From assembly GCF_011601265.1 (NCBI RefSeq), contig NZ_JAAOLX010000014.1, forward strand, positions 23,897-87,896: a stretch of DNA of 64,000 bases, in the 5' to 3' direction. Source of the DNA: Iodobacter violaceini (GTDB lineage Bacteria; Pseudomonadota; Gammaproteobacteria; Burkholderiales; Chitinibacteraceae). The notes under the pieces are model-generated. The model did not search any database. It was not told where the DNA came from and worked only from the letters and a program-made list of their open reading frames with translations. How positions within the stretch are numbered: the stretch's first letter is position 1; every line of letters starts with the position of its first letter. The position numbers and the translations under genes were made by a program. Positions 46,203 to 55,598 of this stretch are shown here, one piece after another.

Positions 46203-48386
46203 ATGTCGTTTCATATGATGGCTCAATCGATTCAGCGTTGGTTTCGTCAGCTAAGCAGTGCCCGAATTAAAATTTTACTGGTGCTGCTGGTACTCAACCT
46301 GCTGCTTATGGTGGTCTTTACATTACTCATGCAATGGGTGATGTGTAATGGGGTGCGCCGCGATGCAGATACACGCTTGTCTGCTGCGGTGCGTACCCTC
46401 CCTATGCTTTTGCCTGCAGATTATCTTCCCCGTGCCCTTTCGGGCGCCGCAATCACTCAGGATGAATATCTGCGCCATGTGGCCAGCCTGAATCGCTATT
46501 GTCAGGTTGCGGGCTTGCGCTATCTTTACGCATTCAAGCGTGAGGGTGACAAAGTCTCGTATTTGGTGGATAGCGCTTCGCCTGCCGAGCTTGTAAAGGG
46601 CAGTTACGGGCCTTATCAGACTTTCTACGCTGATCCTGGCGGCAATGCCTTAGCCGCTTTAAAAGATGGTTTGCCACGCACGGTTACTTTGCACGATGCA
46701 TGGGGTGAATTTCGCACCTTTTTACTGCCGGTGCAGTTTACCGATGGCTCTTATTATTTACTGGCCGCAGATATTGATAATCAGCTCTTTAATGAAGCAC
46801 TTGCCCAAGCCCGCTGGCAGGCGGTCTGGATGGGGCTTGTTTTGTTTGCTGTGGCGTGTGCCGTATGTTTTGTGGTTGCACATCATTTTTCTGCGCCTCT
46901 TGCGACTTTATCAAGGGCTGTGCGCAGAATGGCCTCCGGGGATTTTGGCGTGCGTATTCATGCGGGCCGGCAGGATGAGCTGGGCAGCCTTGCGCGGGCA
47001 TTTAATGCTTTGGGTGAGCTGATTTTAGCCAGAGATAAGTCTTTGCGTGAGCTGGCTTTTGTGGATTCATTGTCTGGCCTTGCCAATCGGGCAGGGTTTT
47101 TATTGTATGTGGAGGAGCATTTGCGCCCCGGGTGTGGTGCTTATGCCTTAGTTGTTCTGAATGTAAATGATTTTCACTTTATTAATGAATATCTTGGATA
47201 TCAGGATGGGGATACGGCGCTGCGCTTTGTTGCAGGGCGTCTGAATCTTTTTCAGCGTCCCGTCACAAAGGTGGCCCGCCTGGGAGGAAATACCTTTGCT
47301 TTGCTGCTGGAACGGGTTTTGCACGACGATGTGCTCAAAGTACTGGAGCGGGTTGATATCTGTATGGCGGAGCCGCTGCTGATCGGCAAAGAGCGCCTAG
47401 ATATCAGCGCAACCTCCGGGGTGGCTTTGTTTCCCGAGCATGGATTCAGCGCCGACAGCCTGTTACGCAATGCAGAAGTGGCGCTGTGCGATGCCAAAAG
47501 AGCCAGGCGCAGCTTTGCGTTTTATGATCCCGAGCAAGAGGCCTATTCACGTAATCAGCTTACCTTAATGGGGGATTTGCGCGAGGCTCTGGCAGAGGGG
47601 CATTTACTGGTTTATTACCAGCCTAAAGTAAAAATGGTTGATGGCGTAGTCCATGAGGCTGAGGCGCTTGTGAGATGGCAGCATCCGGAGCGCGGGTTTA
47701 TATCGCCCGGCGTATTTATTCCTTTTGCAGAGCAAACGGGCAAATTGCGGGCGATTACAGAATGGGTTGTTCATGATGTGCTTACCCAGGCCGCGGTGTG
47801 GCTGAATGAAGGCCTAGAGCTTTGTATATCGGTTAATGTGGGTGTCAGTGATGTGGAAGACGCTAGTTTTGTGTCTTTTTTGGAAATGCAGCTGGCCGGG
47901 TGCCAGGTGCCGCCACAAAATTTATGCCTGGAAATTACCGAAACGGGGGTGATGCGCAACCCCAAGGAGTTAATGCGTAATTTAGAATACCTGCGGGCCA
48001 TGGGCGTTAAATTATCGATTGATGACTTTGGTACGGGTTATTCCTCTTTTGCCTACTTAGCCAAAATGCCGGTTCATGAATTAAAAATTGATCAGAGTTT
48101 TGTCATGTCGATGAATGAGCGCTTCGAAAATGTGTCTATAGTGCGTTCGATTATTGAGCTTGGGCATATTCTGGGTTTGTCTGTGATTGCTGAAGGGGTG
48201 GAAACTGAAGCAGTCTGGCAGGCGCTGGCGGTTATGGGCTGCGATGAGGCTCAGGGCTATCTGATTGCAGCCCCTATGCCTGCCAAAGCGTTTTCGCTCT
48301 GGTGCCGGTCTGATTCAAGGCTGCATTTGCCGATTCCATTACCCAATATGGCTGAGGGTAATTATACGGTCCGTCATTTTTCCTGA
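46203..48386 (+). CDS. HAMP-GGDEF-EAL cyclic di-GMP phosphodiesterase, membrane bound
   Basis: A 727-residue protein. A transmembrane segment (about residues 20-42) is followed by a periplasmic sensor region, a second membrane helix (about 203-223), a HAMP linker, a GGDEF domain whose motif is degenerate (GGNTF, in RLGGNTFALLL), and an EAL domain (about 450-705) with intact EALVRW, the NVGVSDVED and DDFGTGYSSF signatures. It should therefore hydrolyse cyclic di-GMP in response to an unknown periplasmic signal. The 3' end overlaps the convergent MocR gene by 13 bases. Confidence 0.92.
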   Translation: MSFHMMAQSIQRWFRQLSSARIKILLVLLVLNLLLMVVFTLLMQWVMCNGVRRDADTRLSAAVRTLPMLLPADYLPRALSGAAITQDEYLRHVASLNRYCQVAGLRYLYAFKREGDKVSYLVDSASPAELVKGSYGPYQTFYADPGGNALAALKDGLPRTVTLHDAWGEFRTFLLPVQFTDGSYYLLAADIDNQLFNEALAQARWQAVWMGLVLFAVACAVCFVVAHHFSAPLATLSRAVRRMASGDFGVRIHAGRQDELGSLARAFNALGELILARDKSLRELAFVDSLSGLANRAGFLLYVEEHLRPGCGAYALVVLNVNDFHFINEYLGYQDGDTALRFVAGRLNLFQRPVTKVARLGGNTFALLLERVLHDDVLKVLERVDICMAEPLLIGKERLDISATSGVALFPEHGFSADSLLRNAEVALCDAKRARRSFAFYDPEQEAYSRNQLTLMGDLREALAEGHLLVYYQPKVKMVDGVVHEAEALVRWQHPERGFISPGVFIPFAEQTGKLRAITEWVVHDVLTQAAVWLNEGLELCISVNVGVSDVEDASFVSFLEMQLAGCQVPPQNLCLEITETGVMRNPKELMRNLEYLRAMGVKLSIDDFGTGYSSFAYLAKMPVHELKIDQSFVMSMNERFENVSIVRSIIELGHILGLSVIAEGVETEAVWQALAVMGCDEAQGYLIAAPMPAKAFSLWCRSDSRLHLPIPLPNMAEGNYTVRHFS

Positions 48387-49828
48387 TAGCTTTTGATCAA
48401 GGCCTCACAGGCCCTGATGATTTGCCCGTTACTCAATGAGGCGTAGCCCATCAGCCAGCCTTCAGTTTTTGCTTCTTCCTGATAAAAGGCCGATAAAGGC
48501 CTGAGTGCTAAACCCGCTGTTGTTCCGCTTGCTGTCCATGGTTTTTCTAAGCCCTTGGGAAGTTGCAATGCAAATTGCAAGCCTGCTGCCGTGTTGATGG
48601 GGTGGGTGATATCTGATATGGGCTGCAGTTTTTCCAGCAGCAAATCCCGGCGGCTGCGGTAAAGCAGGCGCATATGGCGTAAATGCGCGGCAAAGTGGCC
48701 CTGCGATATAAAGTCCGCCGTAACGGCCTGCAAAAACTGCGCGCTATGCCCGTCAAATGCAATTCTTGCGGTAGTAAACGCAGGGACTAAGGCTGGCGGC
48801 AAGACGACATAGGCGAGACGCAGGGAGGGAAACAAGACCTTGCTGAAGGTGCCCACATAAATCACTCTCCCTTGCTGATCCAGCCCCTGCAGCGCAGGCA
48901 GCGGGCGCTGGTCGTAATAAAATTCGCTATCGTAATCATCCTCGATAATCCACGCCTGATGAGCCGCGGCTTGCGCAATCAGCGCCATTCGCCGGGGCAA
49001 ACTCATGGCAATCCCGAGCGGATATTGATGCGATGGCGTGGTGTAAATCAGCCGGGGCGCAGCCAGTGTCTGGCTGATGCCGGTGTTAAAGCCTTCCTCA
49101 TCAACCGGCACCGGCACAATTTGCGCGCCCGCCGCCAGCATGGCATTTCTGGCCCCCAAATATCCCGGGTCTTCCAGCCAGACGGTGTCGGCCGGATCAA
49201 TCAGCAACTGGGCAATCATCTGTAACGCCTGCTGAGAGCTATTCAAAATAAGAATCTGCTCTGGCTGGCAATCTACGCCACGGGCTTGCGCAAGATAGCC
49301 TGCAATAGCCGATTGCAACTCCGGCAAGCCTTGTGCCGGGCCATAGCTGGCGAGTGCCGCGCCACTTTTGCCCCAGCGCTGCTGCATCAGCTTTTGCCAC
49401 AAGGCATGCGGAAACGCGCGGGTATCGGGCTGCCCTGCATTAAATGCCATGCTGGGCAGCGCGCTGTCCCGGCAGCCGCCCGCATTCACAATTCCTTGCC
49501 CCCTCTGAGAGAGCTGCGCCGACGCGCTGGCCGCTTTTTTTGACGGGCGTAGCTGCGGTGTAAAAGCCACAAAACTTCCTGCTCCTGTCCGCCGGTGGAG
49601 ATAACCTTCGGCCTCCAGCTGTGCATAAGCGGCCTCTACGCTGCTGCGTGAAATGGCTAAATCTTTGGCGAGCATCCGGCTGGCAGGCAAGCGGCTGCCA
49701 TGGGGTAATCGCCCCGCAAGCAAGGCTTTACGCAGGGTGTGGATCAGCTGGGCCTGAATTCCCATACCAATACTGGCGCTTGCAGCAAATAGAGTAGGCC
49801 ATACAGGTGCAGAAAGTGGTTTGCTCAT
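48374..49828 (-). CDS. MocR/PdxR-type GntR regulator with aminotransferase-like domain
   Basis: A 484-residue fusion of an N-terminal GntR winged helix (about residues 22-95; LPASRMLAKDLAISRSSVEAAY) with a fold-type-I PLP aminotransferase domain (about 125-480). The PLP lysine lies in GTFSKVLFPSLRLAY near residue 330. Such regulators use the aminotransferase part to sense PLP or an amine. The divergent rhodanese gene starts 76 bases away and is the obvious candidate target. If it is PdxR-like it would control vitamin B6 metabolism, but no pdx genes are near. Confidence 0.92.
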   Translation of the reverse strand: MSKPLSAPVWPTLFAASASIGMGIQAQLIHTLRKALLAGRLPHGSRLPASRMLAKDLAISRSSVEAAYAQLEAEGYLHRRTGAGSFVAFTPQLRPSKKAASASAQLSQRGQGIVNAGGCRDSALPSMAFNAGQPDTRAFPHALWQKLMQQRWGKSGAALASYGPAQGLPELQSAIAGYLAQARGVDCQPEQILILNSSQQALQMIAQLLIDPADTVWLEDPGYLGARNAMLAAGAQIVPVPVDEEGFNTGISQTLAAPRLIYTTPSHQYPLGIAMSLPRRMALIAQAAAHQAWIIEDDYDSEFYYDQRPLPALQGLDQQGRVIYVGTFSKVLFPSLRLAYVVLPPALVPAFTTARIAFDGHSAQFLQAVTADFISQGHFAAHLRHMRLLYRSRRDLLLEKLQPISDITHPINTAAGLQFALQLPKGLEKPWTASGTTAGLALRPLSAFYQEEAKTEGWLMGYASLSNGQIIRACEALIKSYQEK

Positions 49829-49904
49829 TTTTGTAGAATTGGCAGGTAGCAGCAGGCCAATTTACCTTTAAATTAGCGTTGTGAACACCTTGTTGGAGAT
49901 GAGA

Positions 49905-50351
49905 ATGAGCGATCAATCCGCAGTAAAAAACAGTGGTCTGGCCAGCCCAGCCGACTCGGCAGCATATTTGGCAGAAAAACTGCGTTTTCATACCGATGCA
50001 GCCGATTTAGCCAGCGATTTGTATGCAAAGCACCCGGAAGTTATTGCGCTGGATACCCGCAGCAGTGAGGCTTATGAGCGCGGCCATATCCCCGGTGCCA
50101 TCTCGTTTCCGCATCGCTTAATGGACGAGGCAAGCACGGCATGGCTGGATCGCAACAAAGTGTATGTGTGTTATTGCGATGGCATAGGCTGCAATGGTTC
50201 GACATGGGGTAGCTATAAGCTTGCAAAGCTTGGTTTTACGGTGAAAGAGCTGATTGGTGGTCTGGATTTTTGGCAGCGGGATGGCTTGCCGGTTGCCGTT
50301 GGAGCAGAGGCGGGCGGGCTGGCGGGCGGGAAGATTGAGTGTGATTGTTGA
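49905..50351 (+). CDS. Rhodanese-like domain protein
   Basis: A 148-residue protein with a single rhodanese domain (about residues 30-135). The active-site loop is CDGIGCNGST (Cys91, Cys96), and a DTRSSEAYERGHIPGAISFPH segment near 50-70 is the classical N-terminal rhodanese signature. It could transfer sulfur or reduce arsenate or thiols; the real substrate is unknown. The ATG at 49905 has GGAG close upstream. It is divergent from the MocR gene, which may regulate it. The last ten residues include CDC. Confidence 0.87.
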   Translation: MSDQSAVKNSGLASPADSAAYLAEKLRFHTDAADLASDLYAKHPEVIALDTRSSEAYERGHIPGAISFPHRLMDEASTAWLDRNKVYVCYCDGIGCNGSTWGSYKLAKLGFTVKELIGGLDFWQRDGLPVAVGAEAGGLAGGKIECDC

Positions 50352-50414
50352 GGGCGGGGGCTTAATGTGTGCAGAGGCTAACCAGAAAGATTTTTTAGTG
50401 CTTTCGGCCAGGTG

Positions 50415-50600
50415 AGTTAAGTGCGGTAGTCACCGCAGGGTCTTTCTTGCTTCGCCAGGACAGGACGCGAAAGACACCACGAAACACGAAAGCCCCTGCG
50501 CTGTGGACAGCGGCGGCGGGCGGGATGGGCTTTTTTCCCGCTCTGGCGTGTTTCAAGGGGAAATTTAAGCCCCGTGCTATTAGCAGCGACACGAATCCAG
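50415..50600. repeat. Dispersed intergenic repeat, family B, copy 1
   Basis: The segment 50546-50580 is, in reverse complement, nearly the same as 55729-55761: ATAGCACGGGGCTTAAAT, then CCCC, CTGAA(A/G) and CACGC. Further left the words CTTTCTTGCTTCGCCAGG resemble the CTTTCTTTCCTGGCC of the other copy. Betaproteobacterial genomes often carry such degenerate intergenic elements. It has no open frame or terminal repeats that I can prove. Confidence 0.6.
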
Positions 50601-50654
50601 ATTTCAAAGGTTTTTAAATACTTAAAACTTACAAAACAACTTAACTCAAGCCTT

Positions 50655-50715
50655 GTTTTTCTCCGTGATGCGCCGTGTTCTCTGGGGCCGAAGTGTTTCA
50701 TGATTTGGGTTTTCG
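50655..50715 (-). repeat. Dispersed intergenic repeat, family A, copy 3 (inverted)
   Basis: On the minus strand it reads GAAAACCCAAATCATGAAACAC, then GAGAACACGG and CATCACGGAGAAAAA. It shares the AAAACCCAAAT opening with the other three copies but is shorter. Confidence 0.65.
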
Positions 50716-50750
50716 TTTCGAAGTATCTGTTTTTAATTTAAGGAGCTTAT

Positions 50751-51491
50751 ATGGACTACGAACTAAACCAATTCGGCCAGCCGGTTGGCCTGCCGCTGCA
50801 AAACTGGGTTGCCCCTGTTTTTCCTCCTGCTAAGGTACTTAATGGCTGGGGCTGTAAGGTGGAGCCTTTGTCTTTGGCACGGCATAGCGATGATTTATGG
50901 CAGGCTTTTTCGGCGGATGATGGCCGGATGTGGACTTATTTAACTTCCGGGCCTTTTGCAGAAGTACAGGCTTTTCATGCCTGGCTGGACAGGGTAAGCA
51001 GCGGGGTTGACCCACAGTTTTACGCTATTGTGGATGAGGCCAGTGGCAAGGCATTGGGGCTGGCTGCTTATCTGCGGATTGATCCGGCCGCGGCGGCCAT
51101 TGAAGTGGGCTGGCTGCATTTCTCTCCTGCATTGCAAGGTACGCGTCTCGCGACAGCGGCAATGGTGCTGATGATGAAAAATGCGTTTGAGCTGGGTTAT
51201 CGGCGTTATGAATGGAAGTGCAATGCGCTGAACTTGCCTTCACGCAAGGCGGCGCAGCGTTTTGGCTTTAGCTTTGAAGGTGTGTTTCGTCAGGCCACGG
51301 TAAATAGGGGGCGTAATCGCGATACGGCGTGGTTTTCTGTGCTGGATAAGGAATGGCCAGCGCTTGAAGAGGCGTACATTCAATGGTTGTCGCCGGATAA
51401 TTTTGATGGAGCAGGGCGGCAGCGGCTGGCTTTGTCTGATTTAACAAGGCCTTTGCTGGCGATGAAAGATGTGGCCCCGCCGCGTTTGTGA
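50751..51491 (+). CDS. GNAT family N-acetyltransferase (RimJ/RimL-like)
   Basis: A 246-residue acetyltransferase resembling RimJ/RimL in its order of strands. The acetyl-CoA binding region is HFSPALQGTRLATAAMVLMMKNAFELGYRR near residues 123-152, followed by the ECN-type motif WKCNALNLPSRKAAQRFGF near 155-173 and GVFRQATVNRGRNRDTAWFSVLDKEW. The substrate is unknown; relatives act on ribosomal proteins and on small amines. Upstream lies a repeat-rich intergenic region; downstream, after 183 bases, the phosphonate operon starts. Confidence 0.85.
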   Translation: MDYELNQFGQPVGLPLQNWVAPVFPPAKVLNGWGCKVEPLSLARHSDDLWQAFSADDGRMWTYLTSGPFAEVQAFHAWLDRVSSGVDPQFYAIVDEASGKALGLAAYLRIDPAAAAIEVGWLHFSPALQGTRLATAAMVLMMKNAFELGYRRYEWKCNALNLPSRKAAQRFGFSFEGVFRQATVNRGRNRDTAWFSVLDKEWPALEEAYIQWLSPDNFDGAGRQRLALSDLTRPLLAMKDVAPPRL

Positions 51492-51585
51492 ATTAGATTT
51501 GCAGGTGTGGTTTCGCGGCTGAAGCCACTCCTGCTAAGTGTTTGCTATGCCGCCCGCCATCACCTTTTCTTATCGTCACATAAGA

Positions 51586-51600
51586 TTCGTCTAGACGTCA
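51586..51600. promoter_or_regulatory. Putative phosphonate operon operator, site 1
   Basis: TTCGTCTAGACGTCA contains the exact 10-bp palindrome CGTCTAGACG (51588-51597). A nearly identical block, TTCATCTAGACGA, occurs before phnW. The TCTAGA core resembles HutC/GntR-type operators (GTCTAGAC). It lies about 78 bases upstream of the binding-protein gene start. Confidence 0.6.
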
Positions 51601-51674
51601 TGCCTGTGTAATGTTGTTTTCCTAAAATTCTTCACGCTCCCTTGCTACTTTACCGAACGTGAAAGGATAGAAGA

Positions 51675-52685
51675 ATGACACGTATTGCTGTATTGCTCTC
51701 CGCGCTGCTTGCCGGCCACGCTTTTGCTGAAACCTCCCTGACTGTATATACCGCGCTTGAAGCCGATCAGCTCAAGCCTTATCAGACGCAATTTGAAGAA
51801 CAAAACCCTGGCATCAAGCTGAAATGGGTGAGGGATTCAACCGGCATTATCACGGCTAAATTGCTGGCAGAAAAAAATGCCCCGCAAGCTGATGTGGTGT
51901 TGGGTGTGGCGGCATCCAGCCTGCTGGTAATGGAAAAAGAAGGCATGTTGCAGCCTTACGCGGCCAAGGGCGTTGAAAAACTTTCCAGGCAATACGTTGA
52001 CGACAGCAATCCACCTGCATGGGCAGGGATGGATGTTTGGGGTGCGACGGTTTGTTTTAACACGGCAGAAGCCGCCAAACTGGGTCTGAAAAAACCAGAA
52101 AGCTGGCGCGATCTGACCAAGCCTGAATACAAGGGCAAAATTGTGATGCCTAATCCGGCATCCAGCGGCACAGGTTATTTTGATGTAACCGCATGGCTGA
52201 AAGTGTTCGGCGGCGAGAAAGAAGGCTGGGCCTTTATGGACAAGCTGCACGAAAACATGGCGCAGTACACGCACTCAGGCTCCAAGCCTTGCAAGCAAGC
52301 CGCTGCAGGCGAATTTCCAATTGGTATTTCATTTGAATACCGTGCCGCCAAGCTAAAAGAAGGCGGCGCGCCGATCGATCTGGTCTTTCCTAAGGAAGGC
52401 TTGGGCTGGGATGTAGAAGCCACTGCCATTATGAAGGGCACCAAAAATCTGGACGCAGCTAAAAAGCTGGCAGATTGGGCTGCATCAAAAAGCGCGAATG
52501 AGCTTTACGAAAAGAACTTCGCCGTGGTGGCTTACCCCGGCGTGGCTAAACCTAACGCGCATATTCCTGCTAACTACGAGCAATTGCTGATCAAGCAAGA
52601 CCTGCGCTGGTCCGCTCAAAACCGCGACAAAATCCTGGCCGAATGGACACGTCGTTACGACGCTAAGTCTGAAGCAAAGAAATAA
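51675..52685 (+). CDS. 2-Aminoethylphosphonate ABC transporter substrate-binding protein
   Basis: A 336-residue periplasmic solute-binding protein with a signal peptide (cleavage after AFA, residue 18) and a mature start ETSLTVYTALEADQLKPYQ. It belongs to the iron/AEP-type binding protein group (AfuA/PhnS-like). The assignment to 2-aminoethylphosphonate rests on its neighbours: an ATPase, a fused permease, phnW and phnX. A good Shine-Dalgarno (AAGGA) precedes the ATG, a hairpin after the stop could reduce transcription into the ATPase gene, and a palindromic operator lies upstream. Confidence 0.88.
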   Translation: MTRIAVLLSALLAGHAFAETSLTVYTALEADQLKPYQTQFEEQNPGIKLKWVRDSTGIITAKLLAEKNAPQADVVLGVAASSLLVMEKEGMLQPYAAKGVEKLSRQYVDDSNPPAWAGMDVWGATVCFNTAEAAKLGLKKPESWRDLTKPEYKGKIVMPNPASSGTGYFDVTAWLKVFGGEKEGWAFMDKLHENMAQYTHSGSKPCKQAAAGEFPIGISFEYRAAKLKEGGAPIDLVFPKEGLGWDVEATAIMKGTKNLDAAKKLADWAASKSANELYEKNFAVVAYPGVAKPNAHIPANYEQLLIKQDLRWSAQNRDKILAEWTRRYDAKSEAKK

Positions 52686-52699
52686 AAAACGCTGAACAG

Positions 52700-52730
52700 A
52701 CCGGCTCGCCTCCTGAGGTGGCCGGTTTTT
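52700..52730 (+). terminator. Intercistronic hairpin after the binding-protein gene
   Basis: ACCGGC and GCCGGT with an inner GCCTC/GAGGT pairing form a stem of about 11 bp, followed by five Ts. Between the binding-protein and ATPase genes such a structure would let the periplasmic protein be made in excess, as is usual for ABC importers. Confidence 0.75.
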
Positions 52731-52780
52731 GGTGTTTCAAGATTAATGTTCCAAAACGTTTACCGCTTCAGGCCTGATTA

Positions 52781-53896
52781 ATGAATAGAAATATTGAATT
52801 GTCCCTTGTCGCCAGCGCAGATTACTTATCGATAGAAGGCCTGGCGAAGCGCTTTGGTGCTTTTGTGGCCTTAAAGCAAATCTCGCTGAATGTTAAAAAA
52901 GGCGAGCTGCTTTGCCTGCTTGGGCCGTCGGGCTGCGGCAAAACCACCTTGCTGCGCATGATTGCGGGGCTGGAGTTTGCCGATGCGGGCGCAATCACAG
53001 TGGAGGGCAAAGACATTACCCGTTTGCCAGCTGCCAGGCGTGATTACGGCATTGTGTTTCAGTCCTATGCTTTATTCCCTAATTTAAATGTGGCAGACAA
53101 TATTGCTTACGGCTTGAAAGGGCGAAGCAGCGATAAGGCCGCGCGCGTCACCAGCTTGCTTGAGCTGATTGGCCTTGCCGGTATCGAAGACAAATACCCT
53201 GCCCAATTATCCGGTGGCCAGCAGCAGCGGGTGGCTTTGGCGCGCGCCCTGGCTACGTCTCCCGGGCTTTTATTATTAGACGAGCCGTTGTCTGCGCTGG
53301 ATGCCCGCGTGCGCGAACACTTACGCCGCGAAATTCGCAATTTGCAACAGCGCCTGGGCATTACCACGATTTTGGTGACGCACGATCAGGATGAGGCGCT
53401 CACGATGGCCGATCGCATTGTGGTGATGAACCACGGCGTGATTGAGCAAGTGGGCACGCCTGAAGAAATCTACAGCCATCCGCAAAGCCGTTTTGTAGCC
53501 GAATTTGTTGGCAAATCGAATTGGATTAAGGCCCGTGTGACTGGTAATCAATGCCTGAGTGTTGCCGATGCCGAGCTTTACGCCCTGCATTTGCCACCTT
53601 TGCCACCGGGGCAGGAGGTGGAACTTTTTATCCGCCCGGAAGCGGTGCGCCTGCACGCCACCTGGGATGCGGCTCTCTTGAGGGAGCCTAATACTGCACT
53701 GGCCGATGTCAGCAAGATTGAGCTATTAGGCAGTTTTTATCGTATCAGCCTGCATGTGCCGGCGTGGAACAGCGATTTAATGGTTGATCTCAGCCGGGAT
53801 CAGCTCGCCCTTTATCAGCCTTCCTTAGCGCAGCGCATCCCTGTTTCCCTGCCGCACGATCAGCTGCGGGTTTTTTGTAGTAAGGATGCAGAATGA
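52781..53896 (+). CDS. 2-Aminoethylphosphonate ABC transporter ATPase
   Basis: A 371-residue importer ATPase of the CUT1/FbpC/PhnT type. Walker A is GPSGCGKTT (near residues 47-55), the signature LSGGQQQRVALARAL near 143-157, and Walker B LLLDEPLSALD near 163-173; the C-terminal TOBE-like domain (about 240-370) fits regulation by substrate. The stop overlaps the permease start (ATGA), so the two are coupled. Substrate by context. Confidence 0.92.
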   Translation: MNRNIELSLVASADYLSIEGLAKRFGAFVALKQISLNVKKGELLCLLGPSGCGKTTLLRMIAGLEFADAGAITVEGKDITRLPAARRDYGIVFQSYALFPNLNVADNIAYGLKGRSSDKAARVTSLLELIGLAGIEDKYPAQLSGGQQQRVALARALATSPGLLLLDEPLSALDARVREHLRREIRNLQQRLGITTILVTHDQDEALTMADRIVVMNHGVIEQVGTPEEIYSHPQSRFVAEFVGKSNWIKARVTGNQCLSVADAELYALHLPPLPPGQEVELFIRPEAVRLHATWDAALLREPNTALADVSKIELLGSFYRISLHVPAWNSDLMVDLSRDQLALYQPSLAQRIPVSLPHDQLRVFCSKDAE

Positions 53897-55572
53897 GCGC
53901 GGGTCTTACTTTAAAGCTTGATATTCGGGAAAGATTGGCCGGCAGTATCAGCTATCTGATTGCGGCCTTTTTGCTGATTGGCGTGGCTGGCCCGCTGCTG
54001 GCGATTCTGGGCAAATCGTTACTCGCACAAAGCGGTGAGTTCACTGGCTTAAGTAACTTTATTGAAATCACCAATGTGGCAGGGTTTTGGCCTGCGGTGG
54101 GCAATAGCCTGTGGGTGTCGGCGCTGACTACGGTGATTGTGTTGCCGCTGGCCTATGTTTTTGCCGCAGCACTTAGCCGCAGCGCCATGCCAGGCAAGGC
54201 GGTGTTTCGTTATCTGGCCTTGATTCCGCTCTTAGCACCTTCCCTTTTGCCAGGGATTTCTCTGGTTTATTTATTTGGCAACCAAGGGCTGATTAAAAGC
54301 TGGCTGCCGCTGGGGGTCGGCATTTATGGCCCGCTGGGTATTGTACTGGGCGAGGTGTTTTATACCTTTCCGCACGCCCTGATGATTTTGCTTACTGCGC
54401 TGGCGATTGCCGATGCGCGGCTTTATGAAGCAGCCACCGCGCTGGGGGCAGGGCGGGTGCGGCAATGGTTTACCGTGACTTTGCCTGCGGTGCGTTACGG
54501 GCTGATCTCGGCGGCGTTTGTGGTGTTTACGCTGGTGATGACCGATTTTGGTGTGCCAAAGCTGATTGGCGGGCAGTTTAATGTGCTGGCGGTAGAGGCG
54601 TATAAACAGGTGATTGGCCAGCAAAATTTCCCTAAGGGCGCGGTGATTGGCCTCTTGCTGCTTTTTCCGGCTTTGCTGTCTTTTGTGGTTGATTACTTTG
54701 TGCAAAAAAAACAGAAAGCCCTGCTCACCGCGCGTGCTCAGCCTTTATTGGCAAAGCCTGCTGCGCTCAGAGATGCCGCCGCTTTTCTGTGTTGCAGCAC
54801 GATCTCTTTGTGGCTGTTGGTGATGCTGGGCGTGGCCGTGGCGGCGTCTTTAATCACGCTCTGGCCGTATAACTTAAGCCTGACTCTGGCGCATTTTGAT
54901 TTTGAGCAAATGGATGGCGGGGGCTGGCTGGCTTATTTTAATAGCTTAAAGCTCGCATTCTGGACGGCGATCTGCGGCGTGTTGTTGGTATTTATCGGCG
55001 CGTATTTAAATGAAAAGCTAAAAGTCGCACCGCTGGCCCAGGCTATCCTGCGCGTATTGGCCATGCTGCCGATGGCGGTGCCGGGTTTGGTGCTCGGCTT
55101 GGGCTATGTGTTCTTTTTTAATTACCCGCAAAACCCGATGCACAGCCTGTACGGCACGATGGGTATTTTGGTGCTCTGTACCGTGACGCACTTTTATACC
55201 ACGGCGCATCTCACCGCCACCACTGCGCTTAAGCAGATGGATGCAGAATTTGAAGCCGTTGCCGCCTCGCTCAAAGTGCCGTTCTGGACTACCTTCAGCC
55301 GCGTCACCGTACCGGTTTGCCTGCCCGCAATTTTAGATATCGCCCGCTATTATTTTGTCTCTGCCATGACCACCGTCTCTGCCGTGATTTTCCTCTATAC
55401 GCCAGACACCGTGCTCTCTTCCCTGGCCGTGCTGAATATGGACGACGCAGGCGACACCGCCGCTGCAGCTGCAATGGCTACCCTAGTTGTTATGACTTCA
55501 GCCCTGGTGTGCCTGCTCTTCGCCATCGCCTCGGCCCTGTTGGGCAAGCGTTCGCAAGCGTGGAGAAAGTAG
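53893..55572 (+). CDS. 2-Aminoethylphosphonate ABC transporter permease (fused two-domain)
   Basis: A 559-residue permease made of two similar halves (about 1-275 and 295-559), each with about six membrane segments and its own EAA loop (YEAATALGAGRVRQWFTVTLPAVR in the first, FEAVAASLKVPFWTTFSRVTVP in the second). Fusion of the two permease units in one protein is known for FbpB-like and AEP transporters. It overlaps the ATPase gene by four bases and is followed by a repeat-rich gap before phnW. Confidence 0.9.
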   Translation: MSAGLTLKLDIRERLAGSISYLIAAFLLIGVAGPLLAILGKSLLAQSGEFTGLSNFIEITNVAGFWPAVGNSLWVSALTTVIVLPLAYVFAAALSRSAMPGKAVFRYLALIPLLAPSLLPGISLVYLFGNQGLIKSWLPLGVGIYGPLGIVLGEVFYTFPHALMILLTALAIADARLYEAATALGAGRVRQWFTVTLPAVRYGLISAAFVVFTLVMTDFGVPKLIGGQFNVLAVEAYKQVIGQQNFPKGAVIGLLLLFPALLSFVVDYFVQKKQKALLTARAQPLLAKPAALRDAAAFLCCSTISLWLLVMLGVAVAASLITLWPYNLSLTLAHFDFEQMDGGGWLAYFNSLKLAFWTAICGVLLVFIGAYLNEKLKVAPLAQAILRVLAMLPMAVPGLVLGLGYVFFFNYPQNPMHSLYGTMGILVLCTVTHFYTTAHLTATTALKQMDAEFEAVAASLKVPFWTTFSRVTVPVCLPAILDIARYYFVSAMTTVSAVIFLYTPDTVLSSLAVLNMDDAGDTAAAAAMATLVVMTSALVCLLFAIASALLGKRSQAWRK

Positions 55573-55598
55573 TGGGTTTGATTGGCGAGAGACTGCTG

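Larger units (their letters stand above)
50352..50750. other. Repeat-rich intergenic region between the rhodanese and GNAT genes
   Basis: About 400 bases made almost wholly of dispersed repeats: a family B element (about 50415-50600) and an inverted family A copy (50655-50715). Reading frames crossing it are chance products of the repeats. No gene is supported. Confidence 0.7.

Noticed and set aside
50395..50701. Minus-strand frames in the gap between rhodanese and GNAT genes
   Set aside because: They lie entirely in dispersed repeat sequence, which recurs elsewhere without conserving the frame.
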